Shown: positions 1 through 8,576 of the stretch, one piece after another
Numbering within the stretch: the stretch's first letter is position 1
Layout of the letters: each line of letters starts with the position of its first letter
Assembly: GCF_000187465.1 (NCBI RefSeq)
Contig: NZ_GL732439.1
Coordinates: 917,703 to 981,702 of the forward strand
Length of the DNA: 64,000 nucleotides
Reading direction: 5' to 3'
Source of the DNA: Streptococcus infantis ATCC 700779
GTDB taxonomy: Bacteria; Bacillota; Bacilli; Lactobacillales; Streptococcaceae
Translations under genes and position numbers: made by a program
The notes under the pieces: generated by a model
The model's input: only the letters and a program-made list of their open reading frames with translations
Databases searched by the model: none
What the model was told of the DNA's origin: nothing

Positions 1-779
1 ATACTTGTCTCCGCTTGATAATAATCTTGTCGAATATTGAGGGCTACTGCTATTTCTTCCAAAGCAGCATTCCCAGCTCGTTCTCCAATACCGTTAATGG
101 TTCCTTCAACACGTCCCGCACCATTTTTAACAGCAGCAAGGCTATTTGCTACCGCCATTCCAAGGTCATCATGGCAGTGAGGCGAATAGATAATCTGACG
201 GTCTGTTTGGACATTGTCAATCAGATATTTAAAGATACTTCCATATTCCTCTGGAGTTGTAAAACCTACTGTATCAGGAATATTGATATAAGTCGCACCC
301 GCATCAACCGCAGTTTGAACAACTTGTAGGAGAAAGTCCAGCTCAGTTCTAGTCGCATCTTCTGGAGAGAATTCTACTACTTCAAACTTACTCCGTGCAT
401 AGGAAACATGTTCACTGATAGCTTCCAAAATCTCTTCCTTACTCTTATTGAGCTTATACTTACGGTGAATAGGACTTGTTGCTATAAAGACATGTATTTG
501 TGGATACTTAGCATCCTTAAGTGCTTCATAACAAGCGTCAATGTCTGATTTAACAGAACGAGCTAAGCCTGTCACGGCTGTTTTTTTCATAGCCTTAGCA
601 ATTTCTTGAACAGCTGTAAATGAATCTGGACTGGCAGCCGGAAAACCAGCTTCGATTGCTGAAATTCCCCATTTCTCTAGCTGTTTTGCTATAGCAACCT
701 TTTCCTTTATTGAAAAATTGACACCTGGTGTCTGCTCACCATCTCGAAGACTGGTATCTAAAAACTCAACTACACGCAT
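1..779 (-). CDS. leuA: 2-isopropylmalate synthase, N-terminal part (runs off window)
   Basis: First committed enzyme of leucine synthesis: it condenses acetyl-CoA with 2-oxoisovalerate to 2-isopropylmalate. About 259 N-terminal codons are visible, opening with the HMGL-family motif [13 protein letters not shown] (residues 8-20), where Arg12 and Asp13 are expected catalytic and metal residues. A later [11 protein letters not shown] segment supplies the metal-binding His pair. The reading frame is open to base 1, so the C-terminal regulatory domain lies outside. The ATG at 777-779 follows a GGGAG ribosome site. Upstream lie a leader peptide, an attenuator, a promoter and a CodY-like box. Confidence 0.95.
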   Translation of the reverse strand, partial: MRVVEFLDTSLRDGEQTPGVNFSIKEKVAIAKQLEKWGISAIEAGFPAASPDSFTAVQEIAKAMKKTAVTGLARSVKSDIDACYEALKDAKYPQIHVFIATSPIHRKYKLNKSKEEILEAISEHVSYARSKFEVVEFSPEDATRTELDFLLQVVQTAVDAGATYINIPDTVGFTTPEEYGSIFKYLIDNVQTDRQIIYSPHCHDDLGMAVANSLAAVKNGAGRVEGTINGIGERAGNAALEEIAVALNIRQDYYQAETS

Positions 780-808
780 GAGAATTCTCCCTTCACATTT
801 TCGATATA

Positions 809-897
809 GAAAAAACATCTCACTCGGGGTTCCAAGCGAGATGTTGATTTACTCCCGCTTGGTAAGCCAAACAGGACTAATGCTTTTGCACTAGTCC
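809..897 (-). promoter_or_regulatory. leuA transcription attenuator (alternative hairpins)
   Basis: Three hairpins follow the leader peptide. The first (874-897) has a 10-bp stem and holds the leader stop codon. The anti-terminator pairs CCAAGCG (RNA from 862-856) with CGCTTGG (RNA from 838-832). The terminator is a 13-bp stem between 815-827 and 832-844, with two G-U pairs and a 4-nt loop, followed by a U run (814-810). The anti-terminator and terminator share 832-838 and are therefore mutually exclusive. This is the architecture of ribosome-mediated attenuation. Confidence 0.8.
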
Positions 898-944
898 GAG
901 TACCTCAACAACAAAGCAAATTGATTAAACTTAGCTGTTTTCAT
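891..944 (-). CDS. leuA leader peptide (17 aa, three consecutive Leu codons)
   Basis: A 17-codon ORF encoding MKTAKFNQFALLLRYSD and ending in TAG. A GGAG ribosome site sits about 10 nt before the ATG. Codons 11-13 are three successive TTG leucine codons, and the stop codon falls inside a strong hairpin (874-897). Position, size and Leu run fit a regulatory leader that senses charged tRNA-Leu through ribosome stalling, as described for the lactococcal leucine operon. The ORF and its codons are read directly; the function is inferred. Confidence 0.8.
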   Translation of the reverse strand: MKTAKFNQFALLLRYSD

Positions 945-980
945 GTTTGGCTTTCTCCTTTGTCTGATGTCTTGTTTAGT

Positions 981-1009
981 ATTCTAGCATAGGAAAAATC
1001 ACTTGTCAA
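981..1009 (-). promoter_or_regulatory. leuA promoter
   Basis: A perfect -35 TTGACA (1004-1009) and a -10 TAGAAT (981-986) are separated by 17 bp, with an extended -10 TG. The transcript would begin about 30 nt before the leader peptide start, which suits an attenuated leader. Confidence 0.85.
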
Positions 1010-1021
1010 GAAAAAATCCAA

Positions 1022-1036
1022 TATTTTCTGAAAATT
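1022..1036. promoter_or_regulatory. CodY-box-like palindrome upstream of leuA
   Basis: TATTTTCTGAAAATT matches the CodY consensus AATTTTCWGAAAATT at 14 of 15 positions. It lies 12 bp upstream of the leuA -35 element. CodY represses branched-chain amino acid genes in streptococci when isoleucine or leucine and valine are plentiful, so the location fits. Binding is inferred. Confidence 0.65.
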
Positions 1037-1089
1037 TCTTCAATAAAGAATATTTTGCGAATTGAAAGTATTTGAAAACTCAAATATAT

Positions 1090-1746
1090 TTATTTCTTAG
1101 AAGTCAAAAACCAACTTCTCTCAAATAATTCAAGGACCTTTTCGTCAGTTAGAGTTTCATCAAGTGGAAGACTAATCCAATAGCGTTTATTCATATGAAA
1201 GGCTGGATAAATCCCATTTTGTGAAAGCAAGTCAGCTACTTGGTCGTGTTTGAGGTTGACTGCTTCCACTAGCCCTTCTCTACCCTTATCTAGCCTATCC
1301 CAAGGAATTCTCATTAAAATAGCATACCACTTCTGATTATCTTCATGGCGCAAAACCGCCGTATCAGGTGATTTCTCCCATAGATATTCCAGCTGATTGC
1401 CATACTTTTCTTGAACAAGCGTCATGATTCTCTTGGTCTGTGGACAGAGAAATTCCTCTACCTCAAAACAAGCCTTTCGAATGCCATAAAGAACTTCTAA
1501 ACAAGCCTCTCGAACGCTTCCGACAAAAGTACCTCTCATACTTTCCATATGAACTTGAGGATAGAGGTCCCTAGTTTCTTGGTCATAAACTCGAAAACTT
1601 AAGTCCCCATCCTCAACTGTAACCATCATGAGAAAATCTCCCTGCAAGATAGTCGAACTATAGGTCCATACACCTTGATTTTCTACAAAACCATACTCTT
1701 TAGCCTTTTTACTATTAAACTGATAGGCTTTAAAAATTTCAAACAT
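1090..1746 (-). CDS. MmcQ/YjbR family protein
   Basis: A 218-aa cytoplasmic protein. The C-terminal half (from about residue 105) carries MmcQ/YjbR features: a WEKSPDTAVLRH segment, a KWYAILMRIPW strand and the family signature HMNKRYWISLPLD near residue 185. The family has a CyaY-like fold and no established biochemical role. The N-terminal 100 residues look like a streptococcal extension that I cannot assign. No clear ribosome site precedes the ATG, and a hairpin (about 1752-1776) lies between it and cutC, so translation may be modest or coupled. Confidence 0.75.
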   Translation of the reverse strand: MFEIFKAYQFNSKKAKEYGFVENQGVWTYSSTILQGDFLMMVTVEDGDLSFRVYDQETRDLYPQVHMESMRGTFVGSVREACLEVLYGIRKACFEVEEFLCPQTKRIMTLVQEKYGNQLEYLWEKSPDTAVLRHEDNQKWYAILMRIPWDRLDKGREGLVEAVNLKHDQVADLLSQNGIYPAFHMNKRYWISLPLDETLTDEKVLELFERSWFLTSKK

Positions 1747-1789
1747 AAGCGAAAACTGCTACCAAAAGCTAGCAGTTCCTTTCTATTTT

Positions 1790-2422
1790 TTAAAAGACAA
1801 CCTTTGTTCCATGTAATTGTGTCACACCCAGTTGATCGATAAAGGTTTGACGGTTGTCCATGTCAATCCCACCACCCGGTAAAATTTCGATTTTTCCTGC
1901 AGCGTGTTCTAAAATTCTGCGGTAGTGAGCAAAACGTTTCTCTAACGAGTCGCCAGATACACCAGCTCGAGTGAGGATGCGTGTTACACCAGCCTGGCTG
2001 AGCCAATCAATGGCTTCCAACTGCTCTTCATCGCTCAAATCATCGAAAGCCATGTGGAAGACAATCTCCATACCTTTAGATGCAGCAATCAACTTTTCGA
2101 GGTTAGCCTTATCCAATTTCTTATCTGCTGTTAAGGCACCAAAGACAACCCCTTGGCTTCCTGCTTGAGCAGTTAGACGAATATCCTCAAGCATAATAGA
2201 AATCTCGAGGTCATTGTAAACAAAGTCACCACCACGTGGACGAATCATAGTCATGATGGTCGTATCATAGTCGGCCGCCAGTTCCACAGCTGCCTTTGTC
2301 ACTCCGTAGCTTGGAGTTGTTCCACCAACTGCTAAATTATCACAGAGCTCAATACGGCGAGCGCCAGCTTGCATAGCCTTTTCAAGCAAGGTTACATTTT
2401 CAGCACAAAATTCGTAAATCAT
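1790..2422 (-). CDS. cutC: CutC family copper homeostasis protein
   Basis: A 210-aa TIM-barrel protein of the CutC family. It starts MIYEFCAENVTLLEKAMQ, continues with ARRIELCDNLAVGGTTPSYG (residues 22-41) and ends with EILPGGGID. CutC was named for copper tolerance, but its molecular activity is unresolved. It is shorter than the roughly 248-residue E. coli protein, as is common in streptococci. AGGAG precedes the ATG, and a -10 TATAAT with extended TG lies at 2453-2458. Confidence 0.88.
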   Translation of the reverse strand: MIYEFCAENVTLLEKAMQAGARRIELCDNLAVGGTTPSYGVTKAAVELAADYDTTIMTMIRPRGGDFVYNDLEISIMLEDIRLTAQAGSQGVVFGALTADKKLDKANLEKLIAASKGMEIVFHMAFDDLSDEEQLEAIDWLSQAGVTRILTRAGVSGDSLEKRFAHYRRILEHAAGKIEILPGGGIDMDNRQTFIDQLGVTQLHGTKVVF

Positions 2423-2514
2423 TTGATACTCCTTGAAGGTTTCTTTGATATTATTATATCATATTGTTTTAAGTAACCCCTACTTTTTATCAAGGAAAAT
2501 CATGACTTTTTTAG

Positions 2515-2874
2515 CTATTCTTTATCTGGAATTACCTTAAAGAGATAATAGGTTATAAATACTGTTAAGCAGCCTAAAGCAATTTTTACAGGTAAGAGCG
2601 GAGCAAAATAAATGGAGATTCCCATCAAAATATAAATCGATACGATAATCTTCTTCTTTCGTTCACGCGCAATAGACTTAGTTTCTCTGAAGTCCGCAAC
2701 ATAAGTTTGGTAGAGCTTGGTATGATAGAGCCAATCTTCAAAACGTTTAGAGGATTTTGAAAAACAAGCAATTGACAACAAGAGAAAGGGTGTTGTCGGT
2801 AATAGTGGCAAGGCAACTCCAACGATTGCTAAAGCTAAAGAAATGAATCCAATGCAAAGATAAATAATGCGCAT
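2515..2874 (-). CDS. YbaN/DUF454 family membrane protein
   Basis: A 119-aa inner-membrane protein of the DUF454 (YbaN) family. An N-terminal hydrophobic segment (residues 4-35) includes the family motif LPLLPTTPFLLL. A basic loop, RETKSIARERKKK, is followed by two further membrane segments (about 75-113). Its role is unknown. It stands between cutC and topA on the same strand, with gaps suggesting separate transcription. Confidence 0.75.
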   Translation of the reverse strand: MRIIYLCIGFISLALAIVGVALPLLPTTPFLLLSIACFSKSSKRFEDWLYHTKLYQTYVADFRETKSIARERKKKIIVSIYILMGISIYFAPLLPVKIALGCLTVFITYYLFKVIPDKE

Positions 2875-2945
2875 ATCTGCTCCTAAGTAAGAATAATCTT
2901 CTTCTAGTTAAGCATAAAAAGATAAAATCTGTCAAGTTTAAATTA

Positions 2946-2976
2946 AAAAGAGCTGAAATTATCATTTCAGCCCTAA
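2946..2976 (-). terminator. topA terminator
   Basis: GGCTGAAAT and ATTTCAGCT arms with a short loop, then a run of five U residues, just after the topA stop codon. Confidence 0.85.
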
Positions 2977-2982
2977 TTATTT

Positions 2983-5070
2983 TTATTTAATCTTGTCTTC
3001 TTCGTAGTCACCATTGCTACATACGATCTGTTTCCCGCCACCACGGATTTTTTTCTCCATGAGGAAGTGACCACATTTAGGACAATCACGTCCAACAGGT
3101 TTATCCCAAGAGGTAAACTCACATTCTGGATAACGATTGCATCCATAGAAAATACGATTACGTTTGGTTTTGCGTTCGATGATTTGCCCTTGATGGCATT
3201 TTGGACATGTAACACCAACTTCTTTAACAATGGCCTGCGTATGTCGACAATCTGGGAAATTACTACATGCATAAAACTTACCGAAGCGTCCAATCTTAAT
3301 CACCATCGGACTACCACAAACTTCACAGTCAAATCCTGCTGGTTCGTCCTTGATTTGAATTTTTTCCATCTCTGCTTCAGCTTTTGCGACCTCTTTAGAG
3401 AATGGTTTGTAAAATTCATCAATAACCCGTTGCCACTCTTCTTTTCCGACCTCGACATCGTCCAGTTTACCTTCCATTTCAGCGGTAAATTTCACGTTAA
3501 CAATATCTGGGAAGTATTCAACAATCAGCTTGTTAACGACTTGTCCTAGATCAGTTGGTTCAAAGCGTTTAGATGCTAGTCTTACATAGTAACGTTTTTG
3601 AATTGTTTCAATGGTTGGAGCATAGGTAGATGGACGTCCAACTCCGTTTTCTTCCAAGGTTTTAATCAGTGTTGCTTCTGAATATCGTGCCGGTGGTTGT
3701 GTGAAATGTTGTTCAGGTTTGCTATTAACCTGTTTGACCACATCTCCTACTTCCATATCAGGCAGCATCTTATTTTTATCAGAATCGTTGTAAATGGCTA
3801 AATAACCATCAAACTTAACCTGACTACCATTCGCCGCGAATTGAACACCATTTTGCGAAAGTTTAACAGCCATGGTATCAAAAATTGCACCAGTCATTTG
3901 ACTCGCTACAAAGCGGTTCCAGATAAGGGTATAAAGTTTTAGCTGGTCTTTATCCAAATACTTAGCAATTTTCTCAGGTGTATTAAAGACACTTGAAGGA
4001 CGAATAGCTTCGTGGGCGTCTTGAGCGCCATAGGCATTTTTCACCTTGCTACCATGTTTAGAATACTTACTACCAAAACGTTCATTGATGTAGCTAGCGG
4101 CTTCATTCTGAGCAACTGGACTGATACGAGTAGAATCCGTACGCATATAGGTGATCAAACCTTGGACACCTGTACCAATATTGATTCCTTCATAGAGTTG
4201 CTGAGCAACCATCATAGTCTTTCGAGTACGGAAGTTAATCTTGTTAGCAGCATCCATCTGCATAGAAGACGTTGTATATGGAAGAGGAGCATTGCGCTTT
4301 CTTTCCTTTTTATCTACTTGATCAACAGTAAAGTCTTTACTGCTAAGATGAGATAAAACTTTTTTGACTTCATCATTGGTAGTCAACTTCATCTTCTTGC
4401 CATTCATTCCATAAAAAGAAGCTTGAAATTGCTTGGTACCTTTTTTAAAGACACCATCAATTGTCCAATATTCTTCTGGTTGGAAGGCATTGATTTCATT
4501 TTCACGATCAATGATTAGCTTAAGAGCAACAGACTGAACACGCCCTGCTGATAAGCCTTTTTTAACCTTTTTCCAAAGAATTGGTGAAATTGAATACCCC
4601 ACTAAACGGTCCAAAACACGACGGGCTTGTTGGGCATCCACCAAATCCATATCAATCTTACGAGGTTCTTTAAAGGCATTTTTTACTGCATCTTTGGTAA
4701 TCTCGTTGAAAACAACACGGTTGGTATCATTCTCGTCTAGATCTAAAATATGCGCTAAATGCCATGAAATAGCCTCCCCTTCTCGGTCCGGGTCACTTGC
4801 AAGAAATACTTTATCAGCTTTCTTAGCTTCTTTTTTCAAATCATTGATGAGAGGACCTTTCCCACGAATATTGATATATTGCGGTTCGTAATTATTTTCC
4901 ACGTCAACTGACATACTTGATTTTTTCAAATCACGAATATGTCCTACGCTGGCTAAAACCTTATAATTACGTCCTAGATATTTTTCAATCGTTTTCGCCT
5001 TAGCAGGCGACTCCACGATTACAAGATTTTTTTTACTTGTTGATTTTTTCTTTTTGGTTGCCGTTACCAC
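2983..5070 (-). CDS. topA: DNA topoisomerase I (GTG start)
   Basis: Type IA topoisomerase that relaxes negative supercoils; 695 aa, the pneumococcal length. The Toprim domain opens with [18 protein letters not shown] and has the acidic metal site [14 protein letters not shown]. The active-site Tyr lies in [12 protein letters not shown] near residue 300. Three C-terminal zinc-ribbon repeats follow; the last (CPKCG...CSNGDYEED) lacks its fourth Cys. I start at GTG 5070, which AGAAGG precedes at 9 nt and which aligns with the pneumococcal start. A TTG codon six codons upstream overlaps that ribosome site and is not used. Confidence 0.97.
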   Translation of the reverse strand: MVTATKKKKSTSKKNLVIVESPAKAKTIEKYLGRNYKVLASVGHIRDLKKSSMSVDVENNYEPQYINIRGKGPLINDLKKEAKKADKVFLASDPDREGEAISWHLAHILDLDENDTNRVVFNEITKDAVKNAFKEPRKIDMDLVDAQQARRVLDRLVGYSISPILWKKVKKGLSAGRVQSVALKLIIDRENEINAFQPEEYWTIDGVFKKGTKQFQASFYGMNGKKMKLTTNDEVKKVLSHLSSKDFTVDQVDKKERKRNAPLPYTTSSMQMDAANKINFRTRKTMMVAQQLYEGINIGTGVQGLITYMRTDSTRISPVAQNEAASYINERFGSKYSKHGSKVKNAYGAQDAHEAIRPSSVFNTPEKIAKYLDKDQLKLYTLIWNRFVASQMTGAIFDTMAVKLSQNGVQFAANGSQVKFDGYLAIYNDSDKNKMLPDMEVGDVVKQVNSKPEQHFTQPPARYSEATLIKTLEENGVGRPSTYAPTIETIQKRYYVRLASKRFEPTDLGQVVNKLIVEYFPDIVNVKFTAEMEGKLDDVEVGKEEWQRVIDEFYKPFSKEVAKAEAEMEKIQIKDEPAGFDCEVCGSPMVIKIGRFGKFYACSNFPDCRHTQAIVKEVGVTCPKCHQGQIIERKTKRNRIFYGCNRYPECEFTSWDKPVGRDCPKCGHFLMEKKIRGGGKQIVCSNGDYEEDKIK

Positions 5071-5106
5071 AGTATCACACCTTCTCAAAGTAATTAAACT
5101 TTATAA

Positions 5107-5135
5107 AGTGTAAACCATTTTTAAAAACCTGTCAA
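5107..5135 (-). promoter_or_regulatory. topA promoter
   Basis: TTGACA (5130-5135), 17-bp spacer, TACACT (5107-5112). In pneumococcus the topA promoter responds to supercoiling; that is family knowledge and not visible here. Confidence 0.75.
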
Positions 5136-5189
5136 GACATAACACCCTATAATAGAAGAAAAGTTTTCTAAATGAAATCATTTCATTCA

Positions 5190-6053
5190 TTAAAATTCAA
5201 ATTCTGCTAGTATATCCTGCCCACATGTTGCTAGTTTTGCTCCTTCTTGGATTAAATGATGACAGCCGTCTGAGCGTCCATCTAAAATGGAACCTGGAAT
5301 CGCAAAGACATCTCTACCTTCCTCCATGGCACGCTCACAAGTGATTAAGCTACCAGATCTCATTTTGGCTTCTGCAACGATAACTCCTCGACACAATCCT
5401 GCAATAATCCGATTTCTGGCAGGAAAATGAAATTTTAAGGGTTCTTCCCCTGGCCCGTACTCACTTAGTATTAAATGATTGTCTCCAATATATTCTTGAA
5501 GACGTTTATTGGAGCGTGGATAATAGGCATCTAAACCAGTCCCAATAACGCCAATCGTTTTGCCCCCAGTTTGAAGAATTGACATGTGGGCTGCTGTGTC
5601 GATTCCTCTAGCAAGTCCACTCACAACAACTAATTCATTTTCCAATTCTTCAATGATTTTACGGACTGATTTGGTTCCTATTTGACTACAAGAGCGACTA
5701 CCAACAACAGCAACCTTGGGTAATTTCAAGAGATTTAAATCTCCTTTATAAAAAAGCAATACAGGAGCATCATAAATTTCACTGAGTGAAATGGGATAAA
5801 CATCATCCAAAATTGAAAATGATGGGAACTTTTCAAAATCTTTCTTCAGGCGTTCCATGCTTTCAAAAGTCAGTTTATGGTACCGCTCCATAAAAACTAC
5901 TGGATTACGACACTCTGAGGCTTCAGCGATTGTCTCTAAACTCAATTCCTGATCATAAATTTCTCCGTATTGAAGTACTTTCAGAACTTGCTGATTACTT
6001 AAGCCCGCTTGCTTTAACTTATAAATCTCAAAATTATCAATCTTAATCTTCAT
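5190..6053 (-). CDS. dprA: DNA processing protein DprA
   Basis: Loads RecA on incoming single-stranded DNA during transformation and, in pneumococcus, shuts off competence through ComE. It is 287 aa. An N-terminal SAM-like region (1-90) precedes the DprA Rossmann fold: GSRSCSQIGTKSVRK near 120, VVVSGLARGIDTAAH near 145, FHFPARNRIIAGLC near 212 and GSLITCERAMEEGRDVFAIPG near 235. A ComX octamer lies 34-41 nt upstream. It is followed by topA, as in pneumococcus but without the intervening genes found there. Confidence 0.96.
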   Translation of the reverse strand: MKIKIDNFEIYKLKQAGLSNQQVLKVLQYGEIYDQELSLETIAEASECRNPVVFMERYHKLTFESMERLKKDFEKFPSFSILDDVYPISLSEIYDAPVLLFYKGDLNLLKLPKVAVVGSRSCSQIGTKSVRKIIEELENELVVVSGLARGIDTAAHMSILQTGGKTIGVIGTGLDAYYPRSNKRLQEYIGDNHLILSEYGPGEEPLKFHFPARNRIIAGLCRGVIVAEAKMRSGSLITCERAMEEGRDVFAIPGSILDGRSDGCHHLIQEGAKLATCGQDILAEFEF

Positions 6054-6086
6054 TATTAACTCCTTGTCATCCTATCTCTATTTATA

Positions 6087-6094
6087 TATTCGTA
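6087..6094 (-). promoter_or_regulatory. ComX (SigX) cin-box for dprA
   Basis: A perfect TACGAATA octamer preceded by a T-rich CTTTTTC stretch, 34-41 nt before the dprA ATG. This matches the promoter element of late competence genes in streptococci. Confidence 0.85.
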
Positions 6095-6099
6095 GAAAA

Positions 6100-6139
6100 A
6101 GAAAAAAACTCCCAACAATTTTTACTTGTAGGAAGTTTC
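6100..6139 (-). terminator. dapA terminator
   Basis: A 13-bp stem with one mismatch (6106-6118 with 6126-6138), followed by a U run on the minus strand, insulates dprA from dapA. Confidence 0.8.
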
Positions 6140-6156
6140 TTTTTATATTTGTTATC

Positions 6157-7092
6157 TTAATAATCAGGTCGAAGAACTCCAGTGACAGTCGCTTTAGTCG
6201 CCTCATAGTCTCCGTCAATAACAACCTTGATAATGCGTTTAGCATCCTCTTCAGGCGTAGGAACCAATGGAAGGCGGGTTGGACCAGCTTCAAATCCCAT
6301 ATAGTTGAGGACTGCCTTAACAGGTGCAGGACTTGGGTATGAGAAGAGAGCATTAACCTTGGGAATAAACTTACGTTGAATAGCTGCCGCTTTCTTCATA
6401 TCACTCTCTTCAATCGCAGTGAACATTTCATACATTTCATCACCATTGGTATGAGAAGCAACAGAGATAACCCCGTCAGCACCAAGGTTCATCGCATGAA
6501 AAGCATCTCCATCTTCACCAGTGTAGATCAAGAATTCTTCTGGTTTGTGCTCAATCAAATAAGCCATATTTGCAAGGCTAGTACATTCTTTAACACCAAT
6601 GATGTTTGGATGTTCCGCTAAGCGAAGCATGGTTTCTGGAGTCAATTCTACTACTACACGACCTGGAATGTTATAGATAATGATGGGTAAATCAGAGGCA
6701 TCTGCAATAGCTTTAAAGTGCTGGTACATACCTTCTTGAGATGGTTTATTGTAGTAAGGAACAATTGCGAGACCAGCCGCAAAGCCTCCAAAATCTGCCA
6801 CTTCTTTGACGAACTCAATAGAGTCTCGTGTATCATTAGTACCGACACCAGCAATTAAAGGAACACGGCCATTAACAACTTTCTGAACTGCTGCAAACAA
6901 CTGCAATTCCTCATCGTGAGTAAGAGTCGGACTCTCAGCAGTCGTCCCCGCCAAGAGAATTCCGTCTGTATGATGTGCCAATAAATGTTCAATCAACTTT
7001 GGAATAGCGTCGAAATTTATTGACCCATCCTCATGGAAAGGGGTAATAAAAGCAGTGATAATTTTACAATCTTTTAAATCTTGATAAGACAT
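6157..7092 (-). CDS. dapA: 4-hydroxy-tetrahydrodipicolinate synthase
   Basis: Condenses pyruvate with aspartate semialdehyde, the branch-point step to lysine and diaminopimelate. It is a 311-aa TIM barrel. The Schiff-base Lys168 lies in IIGVKECTS and Tyr140 in IIIYNIPGR. The pyruvate-binding loop is GTTAESP (49-55). It follows asd, which makes its substrate, on the same strand; the 252-bp gap holds a structured repeat. The AAAGG ribosome site lies in the 3' arm of a terminator-like hairpin. Confidence 0.97.
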   Translation of the reverse strand: MSYQDLKDCKIITAFITPFHEDGSINFDAIPKLIEHLLAHHTDGILLAGTTAESPTLTHDEELQLFAAVQKVVNGRVPLIAGVGTNDTRDSIEFVKEVADFGGFAAGLAIVPYYNKPSQEGMYQHFKAIADASDLPIIIYNIPGRVVVELTPETMLRLAEHPNIIGVKECTSLANMAYLIEHKPEEFLIYTGEDGDAFHAMNLGADGVISVASHTNGDEMYEMFTAIEESDMKKAAAIQRKFIPKVNALFSYPSPAPVKAVLNYMGFEAGPTRLPLVPTPEEDAKRIIKVVIDGDYEATKATVTGVLRPDY

Positions 7093-7094
7093 AG

Positions 7095-7123
7095 AAAAAA
7101 CCTTTCTCTATATAAGAAAGAGG
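7095..7123 (-). promoter_or_regulatory. terminator-like hairpin over the dapA ribosome site
   Basis: CTTTCT and AGAAAG arms (extendable to a 9-bp stem with one mismatch) are followed by six U residues, directly before the dapA ATG. The downstream arm contains the AAAGG ribosome site. It could act as an attenuator or translational switch, or be the relic end of the neighbouring repeat. Confidence 0.45.
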
Positions 7124-7344
7124 CTGGGGCTTACTTGCCTTTGCCTCCTGTTCTGTTCGTAAAATAAGTAGATTCGCTTTCTAGCGAAGGAGAAATCAAA
7201 CTCTTCGAGTTACTGATTTCTGTCTCATAACGCAGTGGTTGATTGGAACTACTCATGTTTGCAACATTCGTACTTACTAATCAACTGTGCGGGGGCAAAA
7301 CTACGAAATCAAACTCTTCGAGTTACTGATTTCTGTTTTGCTCC
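7119..7344 (-). repeat. structured intergenic repeat, copy 1 (asd-dapA)
   Basis: Related to 22788-22965 in the opposite orientation. In order on the minus strand it has a long hairpin with GAAATCAG and CTGATTTC-type arms, a CGCACAGTTGA...TCAACCACTGCG stem-like block, a second copy of the first hairpin, a CTTCGCTAGAAAGCGAA hairpin, and an end reading GCCCCAGCCTCT. A 32-nt unit is repeated identically at 7192-7223 and 7305-7336. It begins immediately after the asd stop codon. I recognise the style of dispersed mitis-group repeats but assign no family name. Confidence 0.75.
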
Positions 7345-8421
7345 CTATTTCAATTCAAACTTCAACTCAGCTGTTGGGTGTACTAGACCACGTTCATGTA
7401 AAGTCTCTGCAATTTGAACTGAGTTCCAAGCAGCACCCTTGAGAAGGTTATCAGAAACCACCCACATGTGGATCCCTTTTTCAGCATCCAAGTCTTTACG
7501 GATACGTCCGACAAAGGTATCGCGAGAACCAACCGCATTGATAGCTTGAGGATAGATTTGATGAGCCAAATCGTCTTCAAGAACTGCACCTGGAAAGGCA
7601 GCAATCGCAGCTTTGACTTCATCGATTGGAGCCACTTCTTTTGTTTCAATATAAACTGACTCAGAGTGAGCTGACAAGACAGGAATACGCACGCAAGTTG
7701 CTGAAACGGCAATGCTATCGTCTTCCATTATTTTCTTAGTTTCGTTTGTCATCTTCATTTCTTCATAAGTGTAGTCATTATCAGTGAAGACGTCAATTTG
7801 AGGAAGGGCATTAAAAGCAATTGGATAGTGTTTCTTATCGCCACCTGATGGCAAGATTTCCGCATGCAAATCACGTGGATTTACACCATCATTCAATACT
7901 TCACGCAATTCACGTTGTGTCTCAAGAATAGCTCCCATACCAGCACCTGAAACAGCTTGATAAGTTGAAACAATGATACGATCTAAGCCCCATTTTTGAC
8001 GAACTGGTTCAAGAGCTACCATCATTTGAATAGTTGAACAGTTAGGACATGCGATGATCCCGTTATGAGCATCAAGAGCATGGGCGTTTACTTCAGGAAC
8101 AACCAATGGCACATCTGGATTTTGACGGAAATAAGAAGTGTTATCTACTACTACTGCCCCTGCTTTAACAGCATAAGGTGCGTATTTTGCAGAAGTTGAA
8201 CCACCAGCTGAGAAGAGAGCAATATCAACTCCTTCAAAAGCTTCTTCTGTTGTTTCTTCAATAGTCACATCTTGGCCCTTGAATTGCAAGACCTTTCCTG
8301 CAGAACGTGCAGACGCAAGGTAGCGAATCTTATCAATTGGAAGAGTTGATTCTTCCAACATTTTGATCATTTGAGCACCAACGGCACCTGTAGCACCGAC
8401 AACAGCAACTGTATATCCCAT
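7345..8421 (-). CDS. asd: aspartate-semialdehyde dehydrogenase
   Basis: Reduces aspartyl phosphate to aspartate semialdehyde with NADPH, feeding lysine/diaminopimelate, threonine and methionine synthesis. It is 358 aa. The nucleotide-binding GATGAVG motif is at 9-15, the nucleophile Cys128 is in [10 protein letters not shown], and the catalytic His is expected in the ICVR-type segment near the C-terminal third. It has its own promoter and two CodY-like sites, so it appears nutritionally controlled, and it precedes dapA. Confidence 0.97.
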   Translation of the reverse strand: MGYTVAVVGATGAVGAQMIKMLEESTLPIDKIRYLASARSAGKVLQFKGQDVTIEETTEEAFEGVDIALFSAGGSTSAKYAPYAVKAGAVVVDNTSYFRQNPDVPLVVPEVNAHALDAHNGIIACPNCSTIQMMVALEPVRQKWGLDRIIVSTYQAVSGAGMGAILETQRELREVLNDGVNPRDLHAEILPSGGDKKHYPIAFNALPQIDVFTDNDYTYEEMKMTNETKKIMEDDSIAVSATCVRIPVLSAHSESVYIETKEVAPIDEVKAAIAAFPGAVLEDDLAHQIYPQAINAVGSRDTFVGRIRKDLDAEKGIHMWVVSDNLLKGAAWNSVQIAETLHERGLVHPTAELKFELK

Positions 8422-8437
8422 AACAAACCTCTTTTGG

Positions 8438-8452
8438 AATTTTCTAAAAATT
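8438..8452. promoter_or_regulatory. CodY-box-like site in the asd 5' UTR
   Basis: AATTTTCTAAAAATT matches the CodY consensus at 14 of 15 positions and lies between the -10 element and the start codon, where binding would block elongation. A weaker 12/15 match (8475-8489) sits in the promoter spacer. Confidence 0.55.
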
Positions 8453-8466
8453 TCTATAATAGAAAT

Positions 8467-8495
8467 ATTATACTACTTTTTAGAAAAATTGAAAA
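8467..8495 (-). promoter_or_regulatory. asd promoter
   Basis: TTTTCA (8490-8495), 17-bp spacer, perfect TATAAT (8467-8472). A perfect palindrome, ATTTCTATAATAGAAAT (8450-8466), covers the expected transcription start. Confidence 0.75.
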
Positions 8496-8528
8496 GTCTT
8501 TACCTTATCTATTTTCTGAAATTAAAAA

Positions 8529-8563
8529 GAAAAAAGGTCGCTATCATTAGCGAACCTTTTTCA
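8529..8563. terminator. srtA terminator (bidirectional shape)
   Basis: GGTCGCTA and TAGCGAACC arms flanked by A and T runs, just downstream of the srtA stop and upstream of the asd promoter. Confidence 0.8.
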
Positions 8564-8576
8564 AAAAATTTTCGAA

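Noticed and set aside
15..329. 104-codon plus-strand frame at the left edge
   Set aside because: Antisense to the clear leuA coding region.
3067..3549. 160-codon open frame on the plus strand
   Set aside because: Lies wholly within topA on the other strand; hydrophobic, no family features and no ribosome site.
7255..7280. Possible ComX octamer within the asd-dapA repeat
   Set aside because: Only ATTCGTA matches and it lies within a repeat hairpin without promoter context.
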